Shown here in pieces: positions 9,229 through 19,654 of a DNA stretch of 64,000 nucleotides. The first letter of the stretch is position 1. Each line of letters begins with the position of its first letter. The DNA is from Laedolimicola sp934402125 (GTDB lineage: Bacteria; Bacillota; Clostridia; Lachnospirales; Lachnospiraceae). The stretch is taken from contig NZ_JBQHTG010000003.1 of assembly GCF_052065835.1 (NCBI RefSeq), positions 366,426 through 430,425 of the forward strand, given 5' to 3'. The translations under genes were made by a program, and so were the position numbers. The notes beneath the pieces were generated by a model that saw only the letters and a list, made by a program, of their open reading frames with translations, had not been told where the DNA came from and made no database searches.

Positions 9229-10959
9229 ATGAATAATCCGGTTATGGAAAATCTTCTGAACCTGGCGCTTCTGGCCACCCCGGAGGAGCGGGCGCGTTCC
9301 GGCAACCTGGAGGTGGGCTATGACAGGCAGGAAAAAATCTGGGAAGTGATCGTGAAGTATTCCGGCTCGCTTGCTTTTCTGGAGCAGGAAGGCATACAGA
9401 CAACCGAGCTTCTGAATGGATATGCAATCATACAGATACCGGAATCCGGGCTTGGACGCCTGGCCCAGGCACCGGAAATCGAATATATCGAAAAACCAAA
9501 GAGGCTGTTTTTCTCTGTGAATCAGGGAAAGACAGCCTCCTGTATTCCTGCGGTCCAGAATGCCCGGTATGATTTGTATGGGGATGGGGTACTGGTGGCG
9601 CTGTTGGATTCCGGGGTGGATTACGCCCACCCGGATTTTCGCATGGAGGACGGAAGCACCCGGATTCTGGCTCTGTGGGATCAGACCATTCCCGGCAGGC
9701 CTCCGGAGGGCTACCGCATTGGAACGGAATATACGCAGCAGGAGATCAACGAGGCATTGAAGGCGGGGACGCCGGAAGAGCGGTATGGTAGGGTGCCAAG
9801 CCGCGATGTCAGCGGACATGGAACCCGTGTTTTGGGAATCGCGGCGGGAAATGGCCGGGCCAGCGGTGGAGAATATCGGGGAATTGCCGGTCGAAGTCCG
9901 ATTCTGGCGGTAAAGCTGGGGACGCCCCGGGAAAACTCCTTTCCCCGGACTACAGAGCTGATGCAGGGGCTGGATTACTGTATCCGGAAGGCCTTGGAAC
10001 TTCGTCTGCCCGTGGCCGTCAACATCAGTCTTGGGAACAGCTATGGAGATCACGCCGGTTCGTCGCTTCTGGAGACTTATATTGCGGACGCGGCCCGGGT
10101 CTGGAAATCGGTTATCTGTATCGGTACGGGAAATGAAGGCTACGCCTCCGGTCATGCGGCAGGGACGCTGCGGGCTTTTGTGACTGAGAGCATCGAATTG
10201 GCTGTAGGAGAGTATGAAACGGCTTTCAGCATTCAAATCTGGAAATCCTACCTGGATGAAGTTGGCATAACATTGATAAGTCCGGGTGGGAGACGGGCGG
10301 GGCCGATACAGCAGCTTCTGGGGGCGCAGCGCTTTGTATTGGAAGAAACGGAGCTTCTCTTATATTACGGGGAGCCTTCGCCTTACAGTCAGTCGCAGGA
10401 GCTTTATCTGGAGCTGTTGCCCCGTGAAACCTATGTAGATAGCGGAATCTGGACAGTGGAGCTGACAGCAGGTGAAGTCCGGGACGGCCGCTACAACTTA
10501 TGGCTTCCCGGCACTTCCGTCCTGAACGGAGCGACCCGGTTTCTGCGTCCGTCTTCGGATACGACGCTTACGATTCCCTCCACAGCAGAGCATATCCTTT
10601 CAGTAGGCGCCTACGACAGCAGAACCCTGACCTATGCGGATTTTTCCGGCAGAGGAGATACCCGCGACGGGCGGAGAAAGCCGGATCTGACAGCTCCGGG
10701 CGTCCGTATCATGACGACGGATCCCGGAGGCGGTTATACGGAGGCTACGGGAACCTCCTTTGCCACTCCCTTTGCCACAGGAGCCGCCGCTCTTTTATTG
10801 CAGTGGGGGATCACCGACGGCAACGATCCCTATCTCTATGGAGAAAAGGCGATCGCCTATCTGAAAAAGGGAACCCGTCCGCTTCCGGCGTATGCAGAGT
10901 ATCCGAATCCGGAGGTGGGGTGGGGAAGTCTCTGCCTTCGTGACAGCCTTCCCCTTTAA
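9229..10959 (+). CDS. S8 (subtilisin-like) peptidase of the clostridial Csp-like group
   Basis: 576 residues from the ATG at 9229; the ATG at 9223 lies only two bases after the AGAGAGG RBS. The catalytic triad is complete: D127 in LLDSGVDYAHPDF, H197 in SGHGTRVLGIAAGNG and S510 in GTSFATPFATGAAALL, with the oxyanion Asn in NISLGNS. A large insert lies between the His and Ser blocks (about residues 300-450), as in the CspA/B/C germination proteases and their vegetative relatives. There is no obvious signal peptide. Relation to spore germination is inference; many Lachnospiraceae carry several such paralogues of unknown substrate. Confidence 0.87.
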   Translation: MNNPVMENLLNLALLATPEERARSGNLEVGYDRQEKIWEVIVKYSGSLAFLEQEGIQTTELLNGYAIIQIPESGLGRLAQAPEIEYIEKPKRLFFSVNQGKTASCIPAVQNARYDLYGDGVLVALLDSGVDYAHPDFRMEDGSTRILALWDQTIPGRPPEGYRIGTEYTQQEINEALKAGTPEERYGRVPSRDVSGHGTRVLGIAAGNGRASGGEYRGIAGRSPILAVKLGTPRENSFPRTTELMQGLDYCIRKALELRLPVAVNISLGNSYGDHAGSSLLETYIADAARVWKSVICIGTGNEGYASGHAAGTLRAFVTESIELAVGEYETAFSIQIWKSYLDEVGITLISPGGRRAGPIQQLLGAQRFVLEETELLLYYGEPSPYSQSQELYLELLPRETYVDSGIWTVELTAGEVRDGRYNLWLPGTSVLNGATRFLRPSSDTTLTIPSTAEHILSVGAYDSRTLTYADFSGRGDTRDGRRKPDLTAPGVRIMTTDPGGGYTEATGTSFATPFATGAAALLLQWGITDGNDPYLYGEKAIAYLKKGTRPLPAYAEYPNPEVGWGSLCLRDSLPL

Positions 10960-10968
10960 ATTCTTCAC

Positions 10969-10997
10969 TTGACTTATTTTCCAAAATCTGGTATTCT
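10969..10997 (+). promoter_or_regulatory. Predicted promoter of the giant surface protein gene
   Basis: TTGACT (10969-10974), a 17-base spacer and TATTCT (10992-10997). The untranslated leader to the ATG at 11179 is about 175 bases and contains no other recognised element. Confidence 0.6.
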
Positions 10998-11178
10998 GCG
11001 TATATCAGAGATTCTTACTGATTCAGAGAGGAACATCTCCTCATAATTCCACGAAGAAGAAAACATGCAGACGAAAAGGCAGGAAGGGCAGGTAGTCCGA
11101 TGTAGATCAGAGGATTGTTGGATAGTGGCTTTTTACAAAGGAGGATGATACGAAACAGAAAGAAAGGATAGATTTTGA

Positions 11179-14100
11179 ATGAAAAGGAGAGAGTGGTCCG
11201 GAAAGAGACTGCTGACTTTGATTCTGGCATTGGCGCTTGCAATGTCTTCTTTTAATGTTCCGGTCAGAGCTTCCGAAGCACAGACAGAAACGGTATGGGA
11301 AGAGAAAAAGGAAGAGCAGACGGAACCCGTGGAGCAGGAAGAACCGGAAAAAGAAGAACCGGAAAAAGAAGAGCCGACAGAACCTGCGAATCCGGAAGAA
11401 CCGGAAAAGGAACTTCGAAAGCTTACGATTCACTGTGAGGATCCGGAGGGTCAGCCCTCCCAGACCTTATCTGCATCAGCGGATCCGGAAGAAGTGTATG
11501 AGGGGACTGAGGTAAAAATTACGGTAAGAAACAGCGGTTCCAATATCTGGGCAGCAGAGGTTACTGCGGAAGGGCGGGAGTTGGAAGTACGGGAAGGGGA
11601 AGATAGTCTGGTTTTTGAAATGCCGGCTGTGGATGTGGACGTCCGGATTTATGAGCTGAAAAGTCAGAATCGGGAGGAACTTTCCGGAGAGGACAGCAGC
11701 ATTCCGGGAGATTTCCAGGGAAATCAGGCGCTGACAAAGAAAGAAAATGAGCCGGATATGGAGCTGGAAAAATCTGTCAGATGGACCGATATTGAGGACG
11801 GTTATGCAGAGCTTACCATTACGGAAAAAGATACCTCGGATTATTCTAATCTTCCCGCCGATTATATCATTATTCTGGATCGGACGCGGACCATGTCCCT
11901 CAGCGATATCGATCATGAGGATAGCGCGGGAAGCCATAATTATATGGGGTATCATTCGCCCTGTATCAATCCGGCACATGATTATTATAAAGGTGGAATC
12001 TACCTTCATATGCTGGACTACGATACCGGATTTGACTACAGGCATGATGTGTGGATCGATGATTTGAGAAATATGGAGTTCTGGAACCGTCATTATGATC
12101 AGAATGGGGCAAAAATTATGCCGACGGCAGAAAATGGCTGTTATGATCGTCTCTCTATGGCGAAACAGGGAATCCGGGAGCTGGTCGATATGATTGAAGC
12201 GCAAAATGCGCAGGTATCCGGCGGCGCGCTGCGATCCCGCGTGGCTTTCTGGAGCTTTGCAGATGAATACCGGAGAATCACCGGAGATAAGCGGGATCAG
12301 GGATTGTATAATTATACGCCACTGACTGAAAATTATGATCAGGTCAGGCAGGCGGTCAATGCGGTTAAAACCTATTCGGGGACCTATTACCTGGCTTCTT
12401 TGAAGGAAGCCTATGATATCATTACTACCCGGAACGCCACAGACAGCCGGAGAAAAAATGTGTATACCAAAGTGATTTTTATCTCCGATGGAGAGTGTGA
12501 GACCGATCTGGCCAAAGTGAAAGCCACCGCGGCCCAGATCCGGAGCCTGCCCAACACGGAGTTGTTTACTTTGGCTATCGGCATGACAGCAGAGTCCGGC
12601 GGGGCAAGGCTGTTGAGGGAAATTGCGGGAAGCGCGGATCATACGGCCAATTTCTGGCAGACCCTTTCCTTTGACGGGGGAAACGGATCTGCTTTTGCGA
12701 AAACACTTTTGAATATTGAGAAGAAGGCTTCGGAGGTAAAAGCGGTACAGAAGACATTGACGGATCAGATTGAGACAAAATACTGGGAGCCGGTGGAAGT
12801 GCTGAGCGCAGACGGCGGACAGGCCACTTTGGATAAAAACAGCGGGAAGCTGATCTGGAACGTGCCGGAGGGAGCCGGAAAAACCTATCGCTGTACGGTA
12901 AAACTGCGGCTTAAGGACGCCTATCGTTATGCGCTGTCCGAAGCGCTTTATCCGACGAACCGGGATCAGAGCCGTACCGATCCGGATAAAGCGGGAGCGA
13001 TTCTGGATTACAGCATTGACGGTGGTATGTATCATCAGCAGACGCGGAAGACAGGCGTTCTGACGCCGACACTGAAATACGGAACGGTACATTTCAAAGG
13101 GCAGAAATACTGGACGGTAACAGGCTCCCAGGCGGCAAGCCTGAATGTACGCTTAATGCGGACGCTTCCGGGACAGACGACAGCCATTCAGGTCAATCAT
13201 GTGCTGACCAATGGAAGCCGGGGCTGGCGTTACAGCTTTACCAGGAGGGCAATGCCGGACGGAAGTGAAAAGCCGCTGATTCGATATGACGAAAGAGGAA
13301 GAAAGATTACCTATCAGGTAACGGAGCGGACGCCGGATTATTTCACGCAGCTTCCTTCGGTGGAAACGGAAGGCGCGGAGGTGGAAACCCGGCTGTACAA
13401 TGAACCCTTTAAGATCAAGGCGCAGTTAAAAAAGGTGGATCGGGAAACGGGAAATCCCTTAAGCGGTGCGGAATTTTCTGTTTACTGTTGGAGCCGGAAA
13501 GCCGGGTCCTACCAGCCTTATCAGGGAACCACCGATGGAACCGGTCAACCCTATGAGACGGGAAGCATGCACGACAGTCCGGCAATGATGAAACTAAAGG
13601 AGACGGAACCGGGCGTATACCAGACGCCCTCCTGGCTCTATTACGCCCCGGATAATCAGGGAAAATTCCGGATTGTGGAGACGCAGGCGCCGAAGGGATA
13701 TTACGGTGATTGGAAGACAGAGACGGAAAAACAGAGCTACGATGTCGTGATTTCCGCAAACCATGAAGACAATAAAAAAACGGTGCAGATAACAAATAAT
13801 CAGTCTGGAACCTTTGAAAATCAGAGGGTTCTGGGGCGGGTTTTATTCTGTAAGAATGACGCGGAAGGAAAGAGCGCCATTTCCCAGGGAGACGCGTCCT
13901 TAAGCGGAGCTACCTACAAGCTTTGCGCCGGGGAGGAGCTGCGCCATGGGGACGGAACCACCGGCGTACTGTATCGGAAGGACGAAGAGATTCCGCTGCG
14001 CCTGATAGGAAGCAGGGATGGCGTCCGGCAGTATCGGCAGGATCCGTCCGGGACGGACACTCTTATCATAGGGACAGGATGTCAGGTCAGCATTGAGAAT

Positions 14101-17100
14101 CTGGAGCTGGGAAGCTATTATCTCCGGGAACAGACGGCGGGAGAAGGATATCTGGTGAACCCGGAGCCCTGTCCCTTTACCCTGGAATGGCAGGGGGAAG
14201 CGGTGCAGACGGTAGAAATCCGGGATATCCGATCGGACGAACCAGTGAAGAAGCAGAAGCTGACCTTTTATAAGGTGGCGGGTACCGACAGGACGGATCG
14301 GCTGGATCCGCTGGAGGGAGCAGGTTTTTCGGTTTATCTGTTGTCGGAATTTGCGGGCGGCAGATATAAGGAACTATCGGATGCAGATGTGGTACAGGCA
14401 GTGATAGACGATTTCAGGGACGGACAGGCTCTGGATTACCGGGCGGTCCGGGCTTTCTGTCCGGCCAGGGTGTTCGCGGAGGCGGAAAGTGCGGAAGTAA
14501 AAGCTGGAAAACTGGTAAAACAGGCAGATTACGGGGCGGGCTGTCATTATGAGACAGAACATGACCGGGAATATCTGGTGGGCGAGCTGTTCAGCGACAG
14601 CCGGGGACAGGTAACGACTCCGGGGCTGCCCTACGGCCGGTATCTGGTAGTTGAAACGACTGTTCCGAAGAACCGGATTGCCACCAGGCCCTTTGTCATA
14701 CAGGTGACCGGAGATGACGAGGACGGAGTAAGCGCAGGGGACGGCCTGGGAAAGAAGCTGGAGGATCTGGTGATTCTGCAGGATCGTCCGGTCAGTGCGT
14801 TGGTGCGTGTGGAAAAAGTCGATGCATGGAGCGGCAGAACCATACAGAAGGAAGGGGCGGCTTATGTGATCCATGATACGGAAGGAGCATGGTTTTCTTA
14901 TTATACGGCAGAATGGAGTACCGCGCGGAAGAAGGATTATAAGAAGAAATACGGGGATCTGGTGGTGCAGTATAGTCAGGGAAACCAGCTGGGAACCGAA
15001 GCAAATCCCTTTGTTACGAGAAAAAGAGGGACGCCAGACGGAACAGAAAGTTTCTGGGTGGATACGCCGTCGCCGCTCCCGGCCGGAGTCTACGAGCTAC
15101 AGGAGGTGTCCGCTCCGGACGGATATATTTTACAGGGACATGAGGGCGTGATTGCCAAAAAGGAAACAGGGACTACCGGAAATCATACCTTTTACGAAAC
15201 GGAGAAAACAGGAACATGGAAGCCGGTTCCGGAGGGCAGGGTGAAATTCCTGATTTCCTCGGGAGAAGCTGTGTACGACGCTGAAGCGGGAGCTTTTGTG
15301 GTAAAGGTGCGGCAGAAAAATACGCCTGCCATCGGAAAAATCGCAGTGTACGCAGAAGGCGAACAGCTTGTATCGGCAAAATCCGGCCGGGAGGGCTGGA
15401 GCTTTGTCTATGGGAAAAAGCCTGTCAGCGGGGCGGTATTTGAAATCCGGGCGGCAGAAGCTATTTATTCCCAGGAAGGAGCGGCGGGAGAATTACTTTA
15501 TCCGGCAGGGGAACGGGTCGTTACGTTGACCACAGATGAAAACGGGCAGACCTGGACCGGACAGGAGGACTGGGCCGGGACAGAGATCGCCAGGGGACTT
15601 CCGTTGGGCGTGTATACAGTAACCCAGGTGAAAGCGGGAGAGGGTTTTGCCCTGAGTCCGGAAAACGCAAAGCCGCGGAGAATCGAAATTGCCTACGCAG
15701 GACAGGAGGTGCCGGTCATTTACCGGGATACCGTCTATGAGAATCCCCGTCAGAGAGTACGGCTGACGATCGAAAAGCAGGATACAGAGAATGGAAAGCA
15801 GGTGGTGGGGGCCGTATTTGGCCTGTATGCGGCGAAGGATATCCTGGATTACCGGGGACGGCTGCTGGTAAAAAAGGATACACTTCTTGGACAGGCGCAG
15901 ACGGCGCAAAATTCAGAAGGTAAGATAGAGCAGGCAGTCTTTTCCCAGGATCTTCCTCTGGGCAGCTATTATGTGAAGGAGGTTCAGGCTCCGGACGGGT
16001 ATGCAGGCAGCGCCATAAGAGTCAACGCAGATGCTTCCTATCGGGAGGATCAGAGAGAAGAGATTCACTTAAAGGGTGTGGTGAAAAATACGCCCATCCG
16101 GGTGCAGATTAACCTGATGGACTGGTTTACGGAGGCAGAATTATCCGGATCTACCCTGCAGGTAACCGATGAAGCGGGGCGCGTTGTAGAGACATTTGTG
16201 ACAAGGGCGGATCAGAATCCGGTTATCCGGAGACTGGAGATTGGGAAAAAATACCTGGTCAAAGAGTTAGTAAAGCCGGCCGGTTACGGAGAGGGACTCC
16301 TGCTGAAAGCAGCTTATGAGACAGAGAAAGAGGATAGTGTAGAACTGGACAAAAGGTATCCTGCCGGAAAGGAAGAGCGGGAAATCAGGTTTACAGTCCG
16401 GGATGAGACGAAGCTTCAGGTGGTAAGTATTTTTGCAAAGCCGGGTATGGGTACACTGGAGATTACCAAGGAAGGACCGGTACCGGTGCGGACAGAAGGC
16501 AGTGTGGACGCGGCGGGCAATCGGCTTGAGACGCCGGTTTATGAGGTTCAGGGTCTCCCGGGGGCAGAGTATGTCCTGCAGGCGCAAAAAGAGATTCCGT
16601 ATCCGGACGGCAGGGGTGAAATCCTTTTTGCCAAACAGGATTTGGTTCTGGAGTGTTACGAGGCACAGAAGGAAACCGGCTCCATGCAGTATTTTACGAT
16701 AGAGGTGACGGAAGGAAAAATGGTACAGGCGGAACGGACCCTGCCGGACGGCGCAAAAGCGCAATGGGTGCTGCGGACCGGGGAGAACGGAAAGGCAGAG
16801 GTGACAGGCCTGCCGGACGGAAGCTACCGGGTGGTGGAGGTAAAAGCTCCCACAGGATATTACCGGGATCCGGCTAACTGTACGCAGATGGCGGATGTCC
16901 GGGGAGCGACAGCGCTTCGTTTTGAAAACCCGAAGCAGGAGATTGAAAAGCCGGGAATTGTTCCGGATCCGAATCCGGAAGCGCCCCGTCACATCGGAAT
17001 GCTGGTGCAGAAATACGGCGTAGAGGACGAGAAACAGATGGGAGTGTCCGGCGCAGCCTTTACCCTTTATGCGGCAGAGGATATCCAAAATATCTTCGGA

Positions 17101-18573
17101 CAGGTGATTTATCCGGAGGGAACGGAGATAGAGACAGCCTTTTCCGGAACGGACGGTCTTACCCGTTTCGTGACAGACGTGCCGATTGGCCTGTACCGGA
17201 TCCGGGAGACAAAAGCCCCGGAGGGGTATTACAGCAGTACGAAGGAGATTTGGTATGATGTGGCAAAGGATAAGGAGAATGATTCCGTTCATTATCTGAA
17301 CTTCTGGGACTTTGTGGAAAATACGCCGGTCATCGTGAATGTCCGGCTGGAGGACGATTTGACTCATAAGGAGCTGGCAGGCGCGGCTCTGGAAATTACA
17401 GATGAAGCAGGACAAAGTGTGGATGCATGGATTACCAGAGTGGATAATGGTTATACCATTCGGGGGTTATCGGTGGATAAGTCTTACACAATCACCGAAC
17501 ATATGCCCCGGGACGGCTATCTGATGAAGTTTACCGGAGCAAGACTGGAGTCTGCGAACGCGGAATTGTCTAAGCCGGAGGGAGCGCAGGTAACCTTCCG
17601 GATACAGGATGTGCCGGGAGAGACGATGGCAGACGGAAAGATTGACAGGGAGGCAGTACCCGAACCGACGCGGATCATTCTGGAAAGCCCCTTCGTGACA
17701 GGCCGGATCCGGCTGAATAAGGAAGGTGAAATTCTGGATGGACTGACTATGACGGAGCGAATTGGCAATCTGCTTGCCGGAGTCTTCCATTATCGGAGAA
17801 CGGGATTGGAGGGCGTAAGCTTTGCCGTTTACGCTGCAGAGGATATCGAGCATCCGGACGGGGTAACAGGAATCTGTTTCCGGAAGGGGGAACAGGTGAT
17901 GACCGGCGTCCGTTCAGAGTTAAAGGAGGCAGCCGGAAAAACAGACAGCCTTGGTCAGCTGAGCTTCGAAGAACTCTATCTGGGGCAGTATGAGATCCGG
18001 GAGCAGGAAACAGTGGAGGGCTATGTGCGAGAGGAAAATCCGCTGTTCCTTACGCTGGCTTACCGGGACGGCTTTACCAGTCCGGTGGAGCCGCAGCAGG
18101 GGCTGCTTTCCTGGCTGAATCCCAGGCAGAAGGCAGAGGTGACTGTGAATAAACGGGATAAAGATACAGGAGAAGCATTGGAAGGCGCGGAGATAAGCCT
18201 TTATCTGAAGGAAACGGACACCCTTCTGGAAACAGTACGGACGAGCGCGGACGGCAGGGCGATCTTTATAGCGGATCTTCCCTTTGGCAGCTATTATATA
18301 AAAGAGACGAAGGCGCCGGAGGGCTATCAGCTCTCGGAGGACAAACAGGAATTTACGTTTGCTTACGCAGGAGAGGACAGAAAGCTGGTTCAGGTGGAAA
18401 AAACACTTTTGAATGAGAAAAAGCCGGAGCAGAGAGCCAGTCATGGAAAATCGCGGCAGGTGGCTGCGGCGCCCATGGGAGACAGGGCACAGATGGAAGC
18501 CTGGGGAATGCTTTTGGTTTTGGCGGCGGGGCTTTTACTGCTTATTACTGTGAGAAGGAGAAATCGGAACTGA
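11179..18573 (+). CDS. Giant vWA / SpaA-CnaB repeat surface protein (2464 aa)
   Basis: Secreted, probably wall- or membrane-anchored adhesin or pilus-like protein. Seen in order: a signal peptide (residues 1-32, ending VRAS-EAQ); a Glu/Pro-rich spacer (about 45-75); a beta-rich domain; a von Willebrand A domain (about 215-515) with a MIDAS-like LDRTRTMS near residue 234 and FISDGECETD; then at least ten CnaB/SpaA modules to about 2420, each ending in variants of G-x-Y-x-I-x-E-x-x-A-P-x-G-Y such as RIRETKAPEGYY, YIKETKAPEGYQ and YVKEVQAPDGYA. CnaB modules commonly carry intramolecular isopeptide bonds. A membrane helix and the basic tail RRRNRN end the protein. The usual sortase motif (for example PKTGD) is replaced by APMGD. 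No sortase gene is adjacent. Confidence 0.88.
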   Translation: MKRREWSGKRLLTLILALALAMSSFNVPVRASEAQTETVWEEKKEEQTEPVEQEEPEKEEPEKEEPTEPANPEEPEKELRKLTIHCEDPEGQPSQTLSASADPEEVYEGTEVKITVRNSGSNIWAAEVTAEGRELEVREGEDSLVFEMPAVDVDVRIYELKSQNREELSGEDSSIPGDFQGNQALTKKENEPDMELEKSVRWTDIEDGYAELTITEKDTSDYSNLPADYIIILDRTRTMSLSDIDHEDSAGSHNYMGYHSPCINPAHDYYKGGIYLHMLDYDTGFDYRHDVWIDDLRNMEFWNRHYDQNGAKIMPTAENGCYDRLSMAKQGIRELVDMIEAQNAQVSGGALRSRVAFWSFADEYRRITGDKRDQGLYNYTPLTENYDQVRQAVNAVKTYSGTYYLASLKEAYDIITTRNATDSRRKNVYTKVIFISDGECETDLAKVKATAAQIRSLPNTELFTLAIGMTAESGGARLLREIAGSADHTANFWQTLSFDGGNGSAFAKTLLNIEKKASEVKAVQKTLTDQIETKYWEPVEVLSADGGQATLDKNSGKLIWNVPEGAGKTYRCTVKLRLKDAYRYALSEALYPTNRDQSRTDPDKAGAILDYSIDGGMYHQQTRKTGVLTPTLKYGTVHFKGQKYWTVTGSQAASLNVRLMRTLPGQTTAIQVNHVLTNGSRGWRYSFTRRAMPDGSEKPLIRYDERGRKITYQVTERTPDYFTQLPSVETEGAEVETRLYNEPFKIKAQLKKVDRETGNPLSGAEFSVYCWSRKAGSYQPYQGTTDGTGQPYETGSMHDSPAMMKLKETEPGVYQTPSWLYYAPDNQGKFRIVETQAPKGYYGDWKTETEKQSYDVVISANHEDNKKTVQITNNQSGTFENQRVLGRVLFCKNDAEGKSAISQGDASLSGATYKLCAGEELRHGDGTTGVLYRKDEEIPLRLIGSRDGVRQYRQDPSGTDTLIIGTGCQVSIENLELGSYYLREQTAGEGYLVNPEPCPFTLEWQGEAVQTVEIRDIRSDEPVKKQKLTFYKVAGTDRTDRLDPLEGAGFSVYLLSEFAGGRYKELSDADVVQAVIDDFRDGQALDYRAVRAFCPARVFAEAESAEVKAGKLVKQADYGAGCHYETEHDREYLVGELFSDSRGQVTTPGLPYGRYLVVETTVPKNRIATRPFVIQVTGDDEDGVSAGDGLGKKLEDLVILQDRPVSALVRVEKVDAWSGRTIQKEGAAYVIHDTEGAWFSYYTAEWSTARKKDYKKKYGDLVVQYSQGNQLGTEANPFVTRKRGTPDGTESFWVDTPSPLPAGVYELQEVSAPDGYILQGHEGVIAKKETGTTGNHTFYETEKTGTWKPVPEGRVKFLISSGEAVYDAEAGAFVVKVRQKNTPAIGKIAVYAEGEQLVSAKSGREGWSFVYGKKPVSGAVFEIRAAEAIYSQEGAAGELLYPAGERVVTLTTDENGQTWTGQEDWAGTEIARGLPLGVYTVTQVKAGEGFALSPENAKPRRIEIAYAGQEVPVIYRDTVYENPRQRVRLTIEKQDTENGKQVVGAVFGLYAAKDILDYRGRLLVKKDTLLGQAQTAQNSEGKIEQAVFSQDLPLGSYYVKEVQAPDGYAGSAIRVNADASYREDQREEIHLKGVVKNTPIRVQINLMDWFTEAELSGSTLQVTDEAGRVVETFVTRADQNPVIRRLEIGKKYLVKELVKPAGYGEGLLLKAAYETEKEDSVELDKRYPAGKEEREIRFTVRDETKLQVVSIFAKPGMGTLEITKEGPVPVRTEGSVDAAGNRLETPVYEVQGLPGAEYVLQAQKEIPYPDGRGEILFAKQDLVLECYEAQKETGSMQYFTIEVTEGKMVQAERTLPDGAKAQWVLRTGENGKAEVTGLPDGSYRVVEVKAPTGYYRDPANCTQMADVRGATALRFENPKQEIEKPGIVPDPNPEAPRHIGMLVQKYGVEDEKQMGVSGAAFTLYAAEDIQNIFGQVIYPEGTEIETAFSGTDGLTRFVTDVPIGLYRIRETKAPEGYYSSTKEIWYDVAKDKENDSVHYLNFWDFVENTPVIVNVRLEDDLTHKELAGAALEITDEAGQSVDAWITRVDNGYTIRGLSVDKSYTITEHMPRDGYLMKFTGARLESANAELSKPEGAQVTFRIQDVPGETMADGKIDREAVPEPTRIILESPFVTGRIRLNKEGEILDGLTMTERIGNLLAGVFHYRRTGLEGVSFAVYAAEDIEHPDGVTGICFRKGEQVMTGVRSELKEAAGKTDSLGQLSFEELYLGQYEIREQETVEGYVREENPLFLTLAYRDGFTSPVEPQQGLLSWLNPRQKAEVTVNKRDKDTGEALEGAEISLYLKETDTLLETVRTSADGRAIFIADLPFGSYYIKETKAPEGYQLSEDKQEFTFAYAGEDRKLVQVEKTLLNEKKPEQRASHGKSRQVAAAPMGDRAQMEAWGMLLVLAAGLLLLITVRRRNRN

Positions 18574-18584
18574 TAAAACAGGGA

Positions 18585-18612
18585 TTGACTTTTCTGCGTT
18601 TATTGTTATGAT
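18585..18612 (+). promoter_or_regulatory. Predicted promoter for the fructokinase-like gene
   Basis: TTGACT (18585-18590), a 16-base spacer and TATGAT (18607-18612), starting just after the surface protein stop. Confidence 0.6.
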
Positions 18613-18677
18613 TTTAGTATCAGATGATTGAAGTGGAGTACACTTTAAAATACAAGAGTGATGAGACAGGAGGGTAT

Positions 18678-19619
18678 ATGGAGTTTATTACAATTGGCGA
18701 AATGGTGATTGATTTCCTTCCGGGACAGGAGAATGCAAGCTACGTCAGAAACGCGGGAGGGGCACCGGCAAACGTGGCCATCAGCGCAGCGAGAAACGGT
18801 CTGAAGGCAGGCATGTACTGCAAGGTGGGAAATGATGATTTTGGAAAGTTTCTGCTGGAAACCCTGAGAGAGAACCAGGTGGAACCGCTGGCGCCGGAGA
18901 TGACAGACGAGGCGACCACAACCATGGCGTTCGTATCTCTGAATGAGCACAATGACAGAAGCTTTACCTTCGCGAGAAAGCCCGGCGCGGATATGCTGCT
19001 GGACAAGAGCGAGATCCGGGACGAGGATCTGAAGGACTGCCGTATCGTACAGGCGGGTTCCTGCAGTCTCTCTGCCGGACCGGCGGTGGAAGCGACAGAG
19101 TATGCCATGGCCAGGGCAAAGGAGCTGGGCAGGCTGGTAGGCTTTGATATCAATTACCGCGACGTGATGTGGAAAAATGACAAGAAGGCCTGCACGGAGA
19201 AGGTGCTGTCCATTCTGAAATATGTGGATTTCCTGAAGCTCTCTGACGAGGAGATTGATATGGTAGGAGGACATGACAACCTTTTGAACGTCATGAAGGA
19301 ATATGATATTGCTGCGGCAGTTCTGACGCTGGGCGGCGATGGCGCTGAGCTCTTCTACGATGGAAAATCCTATGTGGTTCCGGGCTTTCCGGTATCCCAC
19401 GTGGCAGACACCACCGGAGCCGGGGACGCATTCTGGGGCGGTTTCCTTTCCTGCGTGCTGAATCACGGTGTATCTTCCGTGGAGCAGCTGAATGCGGAGC
19501 TTCTTAAGGAAGCGGTAAAATATGGAAATGTGAGCGGTTCTCTTTCTGTACAGGAGAAGGGCGCAATTTCGTCTCTGCCGACCAGAGAAAAGGTTGAGCA
19601 GTTTCTTGCGGAGAATTGA
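18678..19619 (+). CDS. PfkB-family carbohydrate kinase (fructokinase-like)
   Basis: 313 residues from the ATG at 18678, chosen for its ACAGGAGGGTAT RBS; longer in-frame starts lack one. PfkB kinases phosphorylate sugars or nucleosides with ATP. Seen: GEMVIDFLP at the N-terminus, the GGAPANVAISAARNG signature and the C-terminal DTTGAGDAFWGGFLS signature with the catalytic Asp. The N-terminal pattern is closest to fructokinases. It overlaps by a few bases the leader of the downstream VOC protein gene, suggesting an operon. Confidence 0.85.
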   Translation: MEFITIGEMVIDFLPGQENASYVRNAGGAPANVAISAARNGLKAGMYCKVGNDDFGKFLLETLRENQVEPLAPEMTDEATTTMAFVSLNEHNDRSFTFARKPGADMLLDKSEIRDEDLKDCRIVQAGSCSLSAGPAVEATEYAMARAKELGRLVGFDINYRDVMWKNDKKACTEKVLSILKYVDFLKLSDEEIDMVGGHDNLLNVMKEYDIAAAVLTLGGDGAELFYDGKSYVVPGFPVSHVADTTGAGDAFWGGFLSCVLNHGVSSVEQLNAELLKEAVKYGNVSGSLSVQEKGAISSLPTREKVEQFLAEN

Positions 19620-19654
19620 AAAAATACCTGGGTGATGAAGGAAAGGAGATTATT

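Noticed and set aside
11476..13092. Long minus-strand open frame inside the surface protein gene
   Set aside because: Antisense shadow of a clearly coding gene with signal peptide and vWA/CnaB motifs; the translation has no coherent domains.
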